The position numbers and the translations under genes are program-made. The notes under the pieces are model-generated. The model saw nothing but the letters and a program-made list of their open reading frames with translations. It did not search any database and was not told the DNA's origin. Source: Elephas maximus indicus (lineage: Eukaryota > Chordata > Mammalia > Proboscidea > Elephantidae). Taken from it: a stretch of 64,000 nucleotides of DNA. The stretch covers positions 57,987,001 through 58,051,000 of the forward strand of contig NC_064826.1 in assembly GCF_024166365.1 (NCBI RefSeq), in the 5' to 3' direction. The first letter of the stretch is position 1. Each line of letters starts with the position of its first letter. Shown here in pieces: positions 10,494 to 21,198 of the stretch.

Positions 10494-11187
10494 TGTTATG
10501 GATTGATCTGTGTCCCCCCCAAAATGTGTGTCCACTGGGTTAGGCTACAATTCTCAGGATTGTGTGGTTGTCCTCCAATTTGTGAACTGATGTAATTACC
10601 CTGTGTGTTGTAAATCCTAACCTCTGTGATGGTGGCACCCTGGTGGTGCAGTGATTAAAAGCTCGGCTGCTGACCAAAAGTTGCCAGTTTGAGTCCACCA
10701 GCTGCTCCTTGGAAGCCCTATGGGGGCAGTTCTACTCTGTCCTATAGGGTCCATATGAGTCAGAATCAATTCCACTGCAATGAATTTTATGATGTTAATG
10801 AGGCAGGATTAGAGGCAGTTGTGTTAATGAGGTACAACATAACCTACAGGATTAGGTTGTATATTGAGCCAATCTCTTTTGAGATATGACAGAGAGAAGC
10901 AAGCAGAGAGAGAGGGAGGGGCCTCCCACCACCAAGAAAGAAGAGCTGGGAGTAGAGTTCGTACTTTGGATCCGAGGTCCCTGCGCTGAGAAACTCCTAG
11001 ACCCAGGGGAAGATTGATGACAAGGACCTTCCCCCAGAGTCGACAGAGAGTGAAAGCCTTCCCCTAGAGCTGGTGCCCTGAATTCAAACTTCTAGCCTCC
11101 TAAACTACCAGAGGATAAATTTCTGTTTGTTAAAGCTAGCCACTGTTTTTGTTATTTCTGTCATAGCAGCACTAGAATATGAAGACA
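10494..11187 (+). mobile_element. MaLR-like LTR interrupted by an AfroSINE
   Basis: Same family as the LTR at 3400-3904: start TGTTATGGATTGATCTGTG with a CCCCCC run, end TCATAGCAGCACTAGAATATG then AAGACA. An AfroSINE occupies 10632-10790. No matching 5-bp flanks are seen, so one edge may have been altered. Confidence 0.8.
10632..10790 (+). mobile_element. AfroSINE inside LTR
   Basis: GGCACCCTGGTGGTGCAGTG start, B-box region GCCAGTTTGAGTCC, body GGGGGCAGTTCTACTCTGTC, tail ATGAGTCAGAATC. A short TGATG repeat at the two edges is a possible target duplication. Confidence 0.9.
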
Positions 11188-11720
11188 GTGGATTAACGTC
11201 TAAAGAATACTAATGAAATCTGCTCTTATTCATGGTACAATTTTTTCTCACTGACTTGAAGATTTTGAGGAAACGTTAGTGAGATGTACTTACCAAAAAA
11301 ATCATAGGATGATTTCTTGAGCTAGAATTTAGTGTAAGAAAGAAGAATGTTTCTATTATTTGCTTTGAAACCATTAAATTACACTTAATTTTGGACACCA
11401 CACTTTAGTTTGAACATTGGCACATTGGAGTGTATTCTCAGATCATCATGATGGTAAGGGGACCTGAAACCATGTCACATGGTTATCCACCAGGGAAGAA
11501 GAAAAACATCTCCAAATATTTGAAGAGCATCATGTGGTAGAAGGATAGGTCCTTTTTTATGTTTTAAGGAGAATCAGTATCAAGATGAAGGTTGCATAAG
11601 CACAAGTTTCGACCAGGGAGATGTGGAAAACTCAGATTTGAAAGTAGGCGCTCCGGGTCCCAGGCTACTATGACTAGCCATGGGACCTTGGGCATTTAAA
11701 TTCCAGAGCCTGTTGCTATC
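11188..11720. other. Upstream intergenic stretch, nothing recognised
   Basis: No repeat family or open frame recognised. It is about 1.5-2 kb upstream of the ADAM22 coding start, so distal regulatory sequence is possible but not shown. Confidence 0.4.
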
Positions 11721-11922
11721 TGATAATACTTTCTGCAGTGATGGAAATGTTCTATACCTTTGTTGTCCAATACAGTAGCTACTAGGCAGAGGTAGGTATT
11801 CAGCACTTAAAATGTGGCTAGCTGTGACTGAGGAATTGAATTTGTATTTTATTTAATTAATTTAAATTTAAATAGTCACGTGTCTAGTGGCCACAGTATT
11901 TAGCAGGCACAGTTCTAAACCT
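11721..11922. mobile_element. Small non-autonomous DNA transposon (hAT/MER-type), old
   Basis: The pattern TTCTGCAGTGATGGAAATG, TTGTCCAATACAGTAGC, AATGTGGCTAGC, then an AT-rich centre and AGTGGCCACAGTATT is a common ancient mammalian MER-type element. It is related to the palindromic copy at 50528-50735. Confidence 0.55.
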
Positions 11923-12744
11923 TAATTTTTTTAAAAGAGTAATAATAATAATTCTTATCAAATTATTGATCTAAAGATCCAATGACAATATATGTGAGCT
12001 CCAAAAAACGGTAAAACGGTATACGCGTGTTAATTATGCTGATAATTATTTTATTATTGTTTTATCCTGAAGAATTTGTAACATTTGGAGTTAGAGGAAA
12101 ATGAAATAAGTGGCCTGAAAAAGTAGTTCCCCGTGTCGGAATTTTAAATACAGGTTTGGAGGAGGCAGGTATTAGAGAAAAAACAAAAGCATCTTGGAGA
12201 GTCGGACTAAGTCCAACTCATCCTTCAAGTCTCTGCAATGAGTTTCTGCAGATGGTTCTCCCTAACTCAAGCGTTTTGGATTAGAGGGCCCTCCTCTAGG
12301 TATTAGCCAAAAATCCAACGGTACTTTTCATACCGTATTGTTAAAAACGTTGTTTACTCTATCTGAGAACGAGTGCCTCTTACATTCGTGCCGTTCAAGG
12401 TTACGTTCCCTGCGCTTGGCCAACGGTCTCGCACATAGTACATCTTCAATCCATATTTGTGGAATGATTAACTTATCGTGTGCCCATGAGAGTATGACTC
12501 CCTGATAATAATTTAAGCAATTACTAAATCTGTGGGAAGCACTCTTACATTTCTTTGAGGACCATGTGGATGAATTTCGGCTCCCTCCGCAGAGGCTGGA
12601 AATCGCTGGTGCCAGGTAGCCGGCTAGCGATGACCTCTCTTTGGCTCTTCTCCTTCCTCCCGCCTGAAGGATGGAGAGGACCCAGAGGTCACGAGGTCGC
12701 GACAGTCCGCGCCGTCGTGTACCCGAGCGCAACGTGGAGAGAGA

Positions 12745-12759
12745 ACTACATTTCCCAGC
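12745..12759 (+). promoter_or_regulatory. ZNF143-type site in promoter
   Basis: ACTACATTTCCCAGC fits the ACTACAnnTCCCA core bound by ZNF143 (with THAP11/HCF-1) at many CpG-island promoters. It lies about 390 bases upstream of the ADAM22 start codon. Binding is inferred from the motif only. Confidence 0.55.
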
Positions 12760-12902
12760 TGACTCTCCTGCGCGCGCCCCTGCCCGCGCGAGGGGCGAGT
12801 GCACCGGCTGATCGCTCCCCGCTGCGAGCTCTTCGCTTGCCTGAGCCTTTGCCAGGGGATGAGGTGGGAGGCGCTAGAAACCACTTAGCTACAGCCAACC
12901 GC

Positions 12903-12940
12903 CCAATGCAGCAGTCGCTAGCTCCCCCCGCCAGCGGAAG
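12903..12940 (+). promoter_or_regulatory. CCAAT box, GC box and ETS motif cluster
   Basis: CCAAT at 12903-12907, a CCCCCCGCC run and CGGAAG at 12935-12940 lie within 40 bases, a TATA-less promoter layout. This suggests NF-Y, SP/KLF and ETS input. Inference from motifs. Confidence 0.4.
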
Positions 12941-13088
12941 CGCCCGCGGAGCACAACGCAGCACTGAGGCAGCACCGCGGTGGAGCCTGCAGCGCTGCGG
13001 CGGCCGCAGCACCGGCCGGGACTGGGAGTGGGTGGCCGAGTCGAGCCAGGAGTCACCGGGCGCGGGAGCCAGACCCTGCTGCCCCAGT

Positions 13089-13100
13089 ATGAGGAGTTGA
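13089..13100 (+). other. Minimal upstream ORF (Met-Arg-Ser-stop)
   Basis: An ATG at 13089 opens a three-codon frame ending TGA at 13098-13100, about 35 bases before the ADAM22 start. It would be in the 5' UTR for any start site upstream of 13089. Its ATG has weak context. Confidence 0.5.
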
Positions 13101-13134
13101 GCGTCTCCGGCGAGGAGGGCTGATGGGCAGCACG

Positions 13135-13219
13135 ATGCAGGCTGCGGCAGCTGCGTCCGTGCCCTTCTTGCTGCTCTGCGCCCTGGGGACCTGTCCTCCG
13201 GCGCGCTGCGGCCGGGCAG
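13135..13219 (+). CDS. ADAM22: ADAM22 exon 1 coding part: signal peptide
   Basis: Encodes 28 residues plus the first base of a Gly codon. The translation ([18 protein letters not shown], then [10 protein letters not shown]) is a hydrophobic signal peptide closely matching the start of mammalian ADAM22 as I know it. ADAM22 is a single-pass neuronal membrane protein with a non-catalytic metalloprotease-like domain. It binds secreted LGI1 at synapses and is linked to epileptic encephalopathy in humans. The exon ends CAG|GTAAGT, a consensus donor. An in-frame ATG at 13123 would add MGST. I chose 13135 because it matches the known protein start and has A at -3, whereas 13123 has C at -3. The 5' UTR extends upstream by an unknown length. 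Confidence 0.93.
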
Positions 13220-13682
13220 GTAAGTTCGCCTACATCCGTGGCTGTGGGACAGGCCGTTTCCCGGGAATTTCTGGAGTCCTCAGGCGCACTGAAAAGGGGA
13301 ACCCCTATTTCCCGAGTCCGCGGGGAGATTTTTAGTTGGAAGGGTGGGGAGAGGTGGAGCAAAAATATGTGTGTGTGTGGGCGCACGTATGCATTGGAAG
13401 CTTTCGGCCAAATGCCTCTTTTTTCTTCTGAAAAAGACGAATGGGGAGGAAGGGGAAAGGGGTGCCCTGCTTCTGGGCCCTGATCCTGGATGCTCTGAAA
13501 TGAACTGGTCCAAGGCTCTCCGGGCTGATGTCTCTCTGCGTCTTTCCCAGATGAGGTTTGGGAGGGAGGGGGCGGTGGGATTTTCGTAGAGGAGACGTAG
13601 GACCGCAGGATGGACGAGTGTGGGTCAGGGTGATATTTTCGTCTTTTCTCCCCACTCCCTTCTGCCCCCTTCCTGCCTGGAG
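13220..13682 (+). other. ADAM22: ADAM22 intron 1 (463 bp)
   Basis: GT at 13220 and AG at 13681-13682. GC-rich and within the CpG island, with a short GT tract near 13367-13378 and a GGGGGCGGTGGG GC box near 13568. A plus-strand frame reading through the donor is a by-product of base composition. Confidence 0.88.
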
Positions 13683-13843
13683 GAGACGCCTCGTTGACGG
13701 AGCTGGGGAGGAGGAACGACAACCGCTTCCTAGAGCGCCAGAGCATCGTGCCGCTCCGGCTCATCTACCGCTCTAGCGCCGAGGACGAAACTCGGCACGA
13801 CGTGCTGGACACCCGAGTGCGGGGCGACCCCGGCGGCCAGCAG
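13683..13843 (+). CDS. ADAM22: ADAM22 exon 2: start of prodomain
   Basis: Two bases complete the Gly codon begun in exon 1, then 53 codons follow ([31 protein letters not shown], then a charged EDETRH stretch and GDPGGQQ). This is the N-terminal prodomain, which is removed by furin-type cleavage in the secretory pathway in this family. The acceptor is GGAG|GA and the donor CAG|GTGAGA, ending in phase 0. Compared with the human protein as I recall it, most positions match and differences are conservative. The exon lies in the CpG island 463 bases after exon 1. Confidence 0.93.
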
Positions 13844-13960
13844 GTGAGAGGCGCGGTCAGGGTGGGTGGGTGGCCTTCGGCGCTGCTCGGCCCGGCCCTC
13901 CAGCGACCCCACGTTTGTTCTTGGTTGCCCCGGAGACGCAGTGTCTTTGGTGAAATGAGC

Positions 13961-14984
13961 GCAATCCTAATTCGAGTATGCATGGTGCTTCCTGTGCAAA
14001 AAAGAGGCAGACTCCCTCACCGCGGTCAAGCAAAAGCCAAGCATATGGGAAAGGGAATATGGTATTGGGCGAGGTTTGCATCGTTATTGTTTTAATTCTC
14101 GAAGACTTTATAAGCCATTTAACCCAAGGTGATACTGTAGAAATTTTTAGAAAAAGAAGGCTAGACATCTGTAATGAAACTCAAACCCTGAAAATAGCTA
14201 AACAGTTTTTTGTAAGACTCTTAGCGCATTCTGATTTGTGGACACAAGAAATGTGCCCACCCCCCTTTACCTCCCAGAAAGGTTCTTCGGTAGCAGTCCC
14301 CTTGATATAATTAGTGGCTGTGTTATTTATCCGACGTTTTGAAATTATGTAAAAAAATCAAAGTTTGTCATTGCACCCGTATTTAGATGAATACTACAGA
14401 TCCAAATATGCGTGGACATTATTTTGAACTTACTGGTTAACTTCAGTAAATATTTTGTTTGTTTTTATATACATTAACCTGTCATTCAACCACGTAGAGT
14501 ACATATTAGGATAGGACTTGTTCATGTAGGTGAAAATTTGTGTAGACTTCACTGAAGGAAAGGCAGACTGAATGTTTTCACATGTGTAACCATTCGTTAG
14601 TATTTTAGGATATATATTGATGATGTAATAGTTATAATAAATTATCTGAATATGTAAAATATGTATAAATGGAAAAATATTTAAATCTGCATAGTCAAAT
14701 ACTTAATTCTGTTAAAATTTTATTAAAATAGGAAATTAAAGGGCTAAAGTATATCCTTCAAAGTTACATTATTATAGTAGGAAATCTAATATATGCCACA
14801 CCTTTAATGAAGGGTCTTATTATTTGAATTAATGTTTGGTAAATTCCTCTTTTCTTTCTCAATTTTGGCTTGTTTCCCTGGTAAAACTGAAGCAGCAGGA
14901 ACACAGTTTCCCTCTCTTACTTTTCAATAAGTTAGGATGATTTCTGTAGAGGAATGTTCTTACATGCACTTATGACAATCACAT
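13961..14984. other. Start of intron 2, no repeat recognised
   Basis: Base composition drops from GC-rich to AT-rich around 14050. From 14300 it is plain AT-rich intronic sequence. Frames at 13857-14310 on both strands are chance frames spilling out of the CpG island. Confidence 0.5.
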
Positions 14985-15690
14985 TATAAAAAATTTCAAA
15001 CCCATGTAAAAGTAGACAGAATAGTGTTGAATCCCCAGCTTCAACAATTAATTCATAGCTAATCATATGTTATCTATACCTTACCAACTTTCTTCCCCAT
15101 CCTGTATTATTTTGAAGCAAATTCCAGACCTATGGTTTTATAAAAAAAAAAAAATTCAGTATGTACCTGTAAAAGGTAAGTATTGTTTTGAAGAAATGTA
15201 ACCACAGTGCTATCAGAAAAAATTAAGAGTGATTCCTTAATAGCGTCAAATATCCAGTCTTTTAAAATTTCTGGTTGTCTCATAAATATCGTGTGTACGT
15301 ATGTGCTGGAAACCCTGGTGGCATAGTGGTTAAGTGCTACAGCTGCTAACCAAGAGGACGGCATTTCAAATCTGCCAGGTGCTCCTTGGAAACTCTGTGA
15401 GGCAGTTCTATTCTGTCTTGTAGGGTCGCTATGAATTGGAATCGACTCAGTGGCAGTGGGTTTGGTTTGGTTTGGTTTGGTTTATGTATGTGTTTATATT
15501 TGTTTATTTGAATCAGTATCCAGATAATGTCTGTAGATTGCAATTAGTTGATTTTTGTGTGTTTTTTTTAAAGTATTTTTTAATACATAGTTTTTGCCTT
15601 CTATTTCTTTGTTTTTTTCCTTGCAATTAATTCCTTGAAGATGTGGTGTCTTTTGTCCTGTAGACCTTCCCACAGTCTAGATTCTGCTGA
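14985..15690 (-). mobile_element. Old L1M 3' end, antisense, split by a SINE
   Basis: Antisense signs of an ancient L1 3' region: TATTTTGAAGCAAATTCCAG (15107 on), CAAATATCCAGTC, GTTGTCTCATAAATAT, then after the SINE CCTTGCAATTAATT...TTTGTCCTGTAGA and TTCCCACAGTCTAG. An AfroSINE at 15308-15483 interrupts it. Confidence 0.75.
15308..15483 (+). mobile_element. AfroSINE in L1M
   Basis: GGAAACCCTGGTGGCATAG start, body GGTCGCTATGAATTGGAATC, tail of four TTGGTTTGG-type units. A near repeat GTATGTG flanks both ends. Confidence 0.95.
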
Positions 15691-15694
15691 TGTA

Positions 15695-15846
15695 CCACTG
15701 CTGTCAACCCAATTCCAACTCATAGTGTGACCCTACAGGACAGGGTAGAACTGCCCCATGGGGTTTTGAAAGAGCGGGTGGTGGGTTCGAACTGCTGACC
15801 CTTTGGTTAGCAGCTGAGCTCTTAAGCACTCTGTCACCAGGGCTCC
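15695..15846 (-). mobile_element. AfroSINE, antisense
   Basis: Reverse complement of the SINE body (CCAACTCATAGTGTGACCCT, GAACTGCCCCATGGGG) and head (AACTGCTGACCCTTTGG, CACCAGGGCTCC). Inserted in the L1M remnant: CTGATG- and CTGATA-type edges resemble a target duplication. Confidence 0.93.
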
Positions 15847-16265
15847 TTGCTGATATAATCAGTGCTTTAAAACAAATCACTAAGGCTTTCTGGGAGAGGA
15901 AGGGAGACAGAAGGAAGAAGAGATGCAGAAAAGGAAAGGCACAGGATTGAACCTGGAAACTTCCAGAGTCTCTGCCTCATGCAGGTAATGTCTTCAGGCA
16001 TCTTAGGTCCTTCTCTGACTTGGTAAAAGACCACCCACTTTTGGAAAACAAGCCAGTTCTCCATGTAAAGTCCCATTTCTCTAATGTTTTGGCTCACAGG
16101 CCTCTCTAATTAGGTAGAAGATACCTTGGGCCATGTAGCTTCTTTTCTACAGCAGTAAACCTTACAGTAAGAAAGAGTGATTGACATTTGGTGAGGTGTA
16201 AATGAATTGGTAGAGTTCAAATAGCATAAATTATTAATTCAACTCAGAAATAAAAGTAAAGATAC

Positions 16266-16856
16266 TGTTTTAGTCATCTAGTGCTATCGTAACAGAATTA
16301 CCACAAGTCCAAATTCAGGGCATCAGCTCTAGGGCAGGGCTTGTCATCAATCTTATGCTGGTTGAGTAGCGTCTCAGGCACAGGGACCCTAGGTCCAAAG
16401 GACACACTCAGCTCCTGGTGCTGCTTTCTTGGTGGTTTGAGTTCCCCATGTCTCTCTCTCTCATATCTCAAAAGAGATTGGCATAAGACACTATGTAATC
16501 TTGCAGATCTCATCGATATAACTGCCACTAATCCATCTTACTACGTCATAGTGATAGGATTTACAATACATAGGGAAATCACATCAGATGATAAAATGGT
16601 AGACCAAAAAAACCAAACCCAGTGCCGTTGTGTCAATTCCGACTCATAGTGACCTTATAGGATGGAGTAGAACTGCCCCACAGAGCTTCCAAGGAGCACC
16701 TGGCAGATTCGAAATGCCGACCCTTTGGTTAGCAGCTGTAGCACTTAACCACCATGTCACCAGGGTTTCCAAAATGGTAGACAGTTGTATAATACTGGGA
16801 ATCATGACTTAGCCAAGTTGACAGATATTTTTGGGGACACAGTTTGATCCATGACA
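16266..16856 (-). mobile_element. Solo LTR (MaLR-like), antisense, with nested SINE
   Basis: Antisense copy of the 3400-3904 LTR family: TGTTTTAGTCATCTAGTGC at the left, GGACACAGTTTGATCCATGA near the right. Flanked by GATAC at 16261-16265 and 16857-16861, a perfect 5-bp duplication. An AfroSINE at 16605-16770 is nested inside. Confidence 0.88.
16605..16770 (-). mobile_element. AfroSINE with 12-bp target duplication, nested in LTR
   Basis: Full reverse-complement SINE ending ACCAGGGTTTCC. A perfect AAAATGGTAGAC lies at 16593-16604 and 16771-16782. The nesting fixes the order: LTR first, SINE later. Confidence 0.96.
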
Positions 16857-16861
16857 GATAC

Positions 16862-17340
16862 TGTCTTGTCATCAGTGTAATTATTATGAGAAACTGTATC
16901 AGTGCCTGGCACATAGGCAAGTATACACAGTACATTTTGGCCAAATGTCTACAACCTGGGGACCACTTCCTTTTACCATGCTCCTTAGACTGCAATTGTA
17001 AATCATTGACAACTAAGACTGAATCTGGCAGTTACAGTTGGAAAGACTTAGTTGCCACAAGTCAACTCTTTTGGCAGTTAGGAAACTAAGGAGTTCTTCC
17101 TGCATTTTAATATTTCTAGTTTCCCTGAAAGCTGTCATTGAGACGTGAAAACCTAAGTTGACTTTATATGGACGTTGTTATTTCTTTAGGCATAAGTTTT
17201 TAATGGTATCTTTCCTTGGTCATTCAGTAGATGTAATTTATGGCATCTTAGATACCCATATGTGTTCTTAGCAACTTCCTTTCTATTTCACAGATAAAAT
17301 CAGGATGATTTTCTAGTTGTGGCTATAAAGAGTTCACAGA
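16862..17340. other. Intronic, nothing recognised
   Basis: No repeat, RNA or exon recognised. Overlapping short frames on both strands have no domain. Confidence 0.4.
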
Positions 17341-17700
17341 TAAGTGGGGAGATGGATGAGTGAATGAACAATTATACTCTGCCATTTTGTGTATTTTGCT
17401 GGAGGTGGTCACAGAGAGTTGTGGGAGCAGAGAAGACCCTATATTTAAGCAGGTGGCTGGTCAAGGAGGGATTTTAGGGGCAGGTAATGTCTGAGTTGTA
17501 TGTTAAAGATAAGTAGTCATTGTCGAGGTTATAGGTTGGCAGGAGGGCCTATTAAACAGAAGGGGCAAGTACACAGGGATGTAGGAGTCAGGATACATAT
17601 TTGTTAACTCCAGATAGTGAGGATTTAAGAGACAGATGACACAGAACAGGAAAGTAGGGGACAGATGCTGTATACCTTCATGACTTGCTGAAGAATTTGA
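17341..17700 (-). mobile_element. Probable L2 fragment, antisense, very old
   Basis: Wording such as GGCTGGTCAAGGAGGGATTTT and GGCAGGAGGGCCTATTAAACAG resembles the L2 3' region read antisense, as at 36465-36890 and 54170-54495. The match is weak. Confidence 0.35.
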
Positions 17701-17730
17701 ATTTTCTCCTGAGGAAATTGGGAAGTCATA

Positions 17731-17752
17731 GAATCGACTCAACGGCACTGGT
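17731..17752 (+). mobile_element. Orphan AfroSINE tail fragment
   Basis: GAATCGACTCAACGGCACTG is the SINE 3' body end, isolated with no SINE sequence upstream. Confidence 0.6.
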
Positions 17753-18803
17753 CAGAACGATTTATGTAAGGAAAGTTACTGACTAGATTCATGTTAATGT
17801 GGAATAATCCTGATTGTTGGAAAGGAATAGTTTTAATTTCACACAGTAAGTGAACGTGATGGTTCACTTTAATTCATTGGTAAATGGCAATTAACGTAAT
17901 CATTACGGTTCACAAGTACTTAGTTACTGAAAATATTACATAAATGAGTTAATATTTATAAAGGACGTAGGACCATACTGAGCATATAGTAAACACTATA
18001 TGAGTCTTTGTTAAATAACATTAATTCCCTTAGGCTGCTTGAGTACTATTTAGAAATTTTATGACATCACTTCAGTGCAAAATGATACCCTAGTTTCCTT
18101 AGTTTAATACATTCTCAGGAGTGAAGTTACAAATTATTCTAGTTTAAATAATATAGTAGAATTGCGTAGTCTTAGAGATGGAAAAGACCTTAGAAATCAC
18201 ATGACCTAACTCAGGAATGACTTGTCACCTGGTAAGATCAAGTCCATTGACTGAGAGTAAGAAAATCAGCAAAGTATTAGTTAACGTTTCAGAAATTCAC
18301 TAGAACCTTTCATGGTATAAAACACCTTAACTGTTAATGTGAACTTGTTTCAGTTTTTGTCCCCAAGTGGGAACAGAACACCTATATTTTTGGAATAAAT
18401 TTTCATTTTAGTTTTGTGGAAATGCTGGCTATTTGATGGGTGTGAAATCAACATTGTTTATACGTGTCTGTATTGTGAAAGATTTCTAGTTACTTAGTGA
18501 ATTACTTGAATGCATACTTTATTTTTATCCCAAGTGGACTGATTGGCCCCTCCTGAAAACTTATTATGCCATAAAGTCCTAGAAATCATAGTCAAAGAAA
18601 TCATATTTGATTGTGGGAAACCTTGCCCTCCTCAAGGTGTCTGCCTAGTCTGAGGTAATTTCAGTCTGGTAAAATAGCACTCAGAAGTAGAATATTCAAA
18701 ATACTCTGTGTTTTGGCTTGAAATTATTTGTGTTGAGTGAATTGCATGTTTACAGATAAAAGGATAAAACTTGTATTTTAACTGGAGACCCATATGGGCA
18801 AGA
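17753..18803. other. Intronic, no repeat recognised
   Basis: AT-rich single-copy-looking sequence without a recognised repeat or conserved motif. Confidence 0.4.
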
Positions 18804-19475
18804 TGTTGCTGTTGTTTTTTAGGTGCCGTCGAGTCGGTTCTGACTCATAGCGACCCTGTGCGCAACAGAACAAAACACTGCCCAGTCCTGCGCCATCCTT
18901 ACAATCGTTGTTACGCTTGAGCTCATTGTTGCAGCCACTGTGTCAGTCCACCTTGTTGAGGGTCTTCCTCTTTTCCACTGACCCTGTCCTCTTCCAAGCA
19001 TGATGTCCTTCTCCAGGGACTGATCCCTCCTGACAACATGTCCAAAGTATGTAAGATGCAGTCTCTCCATACTTGCTTCTAAGGAGTGTTCTGTTTGTAC
19101 TTCTTCCAAGACAGATTTGTTCGTTCTTTTGGCAGTCCATGTTATATTCAATATTTTTCGCCAACACCACAATTCAAAGGCGTCAACTCTTCTTTGATCT
19201 TCCTTATTCATTGTCCAGCTTTCACATGCATATGATGCAATTGAAAATACCATGGCTTGGCTCAGGCGCACCTTGGTCTTCAGGGTGACATCTTTGCTCT
19301 TCAACACTTTGAAGAGGCCCTTTGCAGCAGATTTGCCCAATGCAATGTGTCTTTAGATTTCTTGACTGCTGCTTCCATGGCTGTTGATTGTGGATCCAAG
19401 TAAAATGAAATCCTTGACAACTTGATTCTTTTCTCCATTTACTGTGATGTTGCTCCTTGGTCAAGATACCACCTA
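18804..19475 (-). mobile_element. RTE LINE 3' end, antisense, with an intact C-terminal frame
   Basis: The least decayed RTE copy. The minus-strand frame 19340-18819 is open for 173 residues: KSAAKGLFKVLKSKDVTL, then ESWTMNKEDQRRVDAFELWC (the conserved C-terminal domain of RTE polyproteins) and KRGRPSTRW. It is 5'-truncated before the RT. The left end is the family's 3' terminus (GCCGTCGAGTCGGTTCTG). Confidence 0.92.
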
Positions 19476-20790
19476 TTCAATCTTACTGATGATTTGATAC
19501 TGATAATCAAGTATTTTTTTTTTTTTTTAAGAATAATCACATTAATGATTACTCTTTTATTTTATCTTATTTTTTAACGGCCAAGTATCCCAGCTCTATT
19601 GCAGCATCGAACTAGGTGATTTGGTTGATTATTTTGCTGGGAAGAAAATAAAGTGTGCATTATCTTATTGTGTGGCCATTCCATAAAATTTTAATAATTT
19701 GTTTGTACCCAGTGATTATGTTTCCCTACAAATAGCAGAATTTTTTTTTTTGTCAGAAGCCTTTGTTGTCACTGTAGAGATGGCCTACTTATGTTTTCAC
19801 TGGAAAGGGTTGTGGCTTTATCATTGAGCCAGTCAGATGCCAAGGGCATAGGTCTATAATAGTTTTGATAATCAGTAATAAGTGGGAAAACAGCAAGATG
19901 GCAAACAGTAGGTTTGCTCTGTTTTTATGACTGTATTTATACATGTGCTTAAGCATAGATAAGCTGTGCTTAACGTTGTGCTGTTTCACTTGGGAGCACT
20001 GAGTCAGCTTGAAGGTAAATTGACTTGAAGTACTGCTTCCCTGGCCGAGAAGGGCCCCTAGGAATTACAACTTTGGAAATGGTTTGCAAGGGTAGCACGA
20101 ACATCCTTTTTTTTTCTTTAATGTGCCTTTGTGAAACCTAAGTAGCTCAGTATTGATAAAGTTTTGCCACCAATCGGAACTCTTCTTCTGGCATTTCTAG
20201 TATATTTTTCTTCTCCTACTAGCCTTGTCTTAAATAGTTAAAAGGAAGCGAAATTCAGAATTGCAGGAGTTTCTCTTACGTTTTGCTTTTATTCATAAAG
20301 ATTCCAATTTGTGTATATTTCTTTTGGACATCTTTGAAATTCTGCATAACGATTTTGCTGTGCACAAAAGTAACCAGTCTTGCATCATTCGCTACTTTAT
20401 AGTTGACATGTGGGAAGCTATGAATGACTCCAGGAGCTTATGGGTTGTTAAAAACTGTTCATAATTGTGCTTTCTCATATTGAGAAGACTGCCAAGTGTT
20501 CTGCTATCCTTTTTAACAATTTAGAGCCCTTCTAAAAAGTGCATGGAGGGAGGGAGGCCTGCTTTCTTCTCATGACACACTGGGAGCAAGGATCTGTAAG
20601 GTCATTAGTGCTCAGTAGCTCCACTGGAGCTAATATGGAGTCTCATGTGTCATTAGGAATCGTGGATAAGCCCACAAGAGAAAGGGCATACTATGAAATG
20701 GGGAGCAGGGGTGGGGGAGTGTGCAAAGGAAGAAGCCAAATCTTCGAAAGAAGAGTGAAAAGGAAGAAAGGGAAATCAGAAAAAGAAAAA
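19476..20790. other. Intronic, no repeat recognised
   Basis: T-rich runs at 19506-19518 and 19741-19751. No exon, RNA or repeat family recognised. Frames near 20261-20871 lack domains, and the second runs into a SINE. Confidence 0.4.
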
Positions 20791-20829
20791 AATACTTACT
20801 CTGGTATTTACTTAATACTATTTACTTAT

Positions 20830-20991
20830 GGAAACCCTGGTGGCATAGTGGTTGAGTGCTACGGCTGCTAACCAAAGGGTTGGCAGTTCGAATCTGCCAG
20901 GCACTCCTTGGAAACGTTATGGGGCAGTTCTGCTCTGTCCCGTAGGGTTGCTATGAGTTGGAATCGACTTGACGGCACTGGGTTTGGTTTT
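20830..20991 (+). mobile_element. AfroSINE with 11-bp target duplication
   Basis: A near-consensus copy, GGAAACCCTGGTGGCATAG to ACGGCACTGGGTTTGG. TATTTACTTAT at 20819-20829 and 20992-21002 flanks it. Confidence 0.95.
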
Positions 20992-21034
20992 TATTTACTT
21001 ATAGTGTATTTGTTTATAATGTTCATTTATTAAA

Positions 21035-21198
21035 AAAAAAAAACAAAGCCATTGCCGTCGACTCGATAGTGACTCATAGCGACTCTGTAGAACAGAATAG
21101 AACTGTTCCATAGGGTTTCCAAGGAGCAGCTGGTGAACTCGAACTACCATCTTTTGGTTAGCAGCCATAGCTCTTAACTACTGTACCACCAGGGCTCC
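21035..21198 (-). mobile_element. AfroSINE, antisense
   Basis: Reverse complement of the SINE with a poly(A)-like edge at 21032-21045, GACTCATAGCGACTCTG and CCACCAGGGCTCC. It lies 45 bases from a SINE of opposite orientation, so the two could pair as an inverted repeat in RNA. Confidence 0.95.

Larger units (their letters stand above)
12310..13960 (+). promoter_or_regulatory. ADAM22: CpG island promoter of ADAM22
   Basis: CpG dinucleotides become frequent from about 12310 and are dense from 12590 to 13860, covering exons 1 and 2, then fall away by about 13960. No TATA box is near the coding start. A CCAAT (12903-12907), a C-run GC box (about 12923-12931) and an ETS-type CGGAAG (12935-12940) cluster about 200 bases upstream of the start codon, a likely core promoter region. 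The transcription start itself is not determinable here. Open frames on both strands in this island reflect GC-rich composition. Confidence 0.85.

Noticed and set aside
12555-13100. 181-codon plus-strand frame upstream of ADAM22
   Set aside because: GC-rich composition frame ending just before the real start. It has no family resemblance and would overlap the promoter motifs.
12889-13764. 291-codon minus-strand open frame across ADAM22 exons 1-2
   Set aside because: It lies wholly in the CpG island, is rich in Pro, Arg and Ser as expected from antisense GC-rich DNA, and has no recognisable domain. An antisense transcript is possible but there is no coding evidence.
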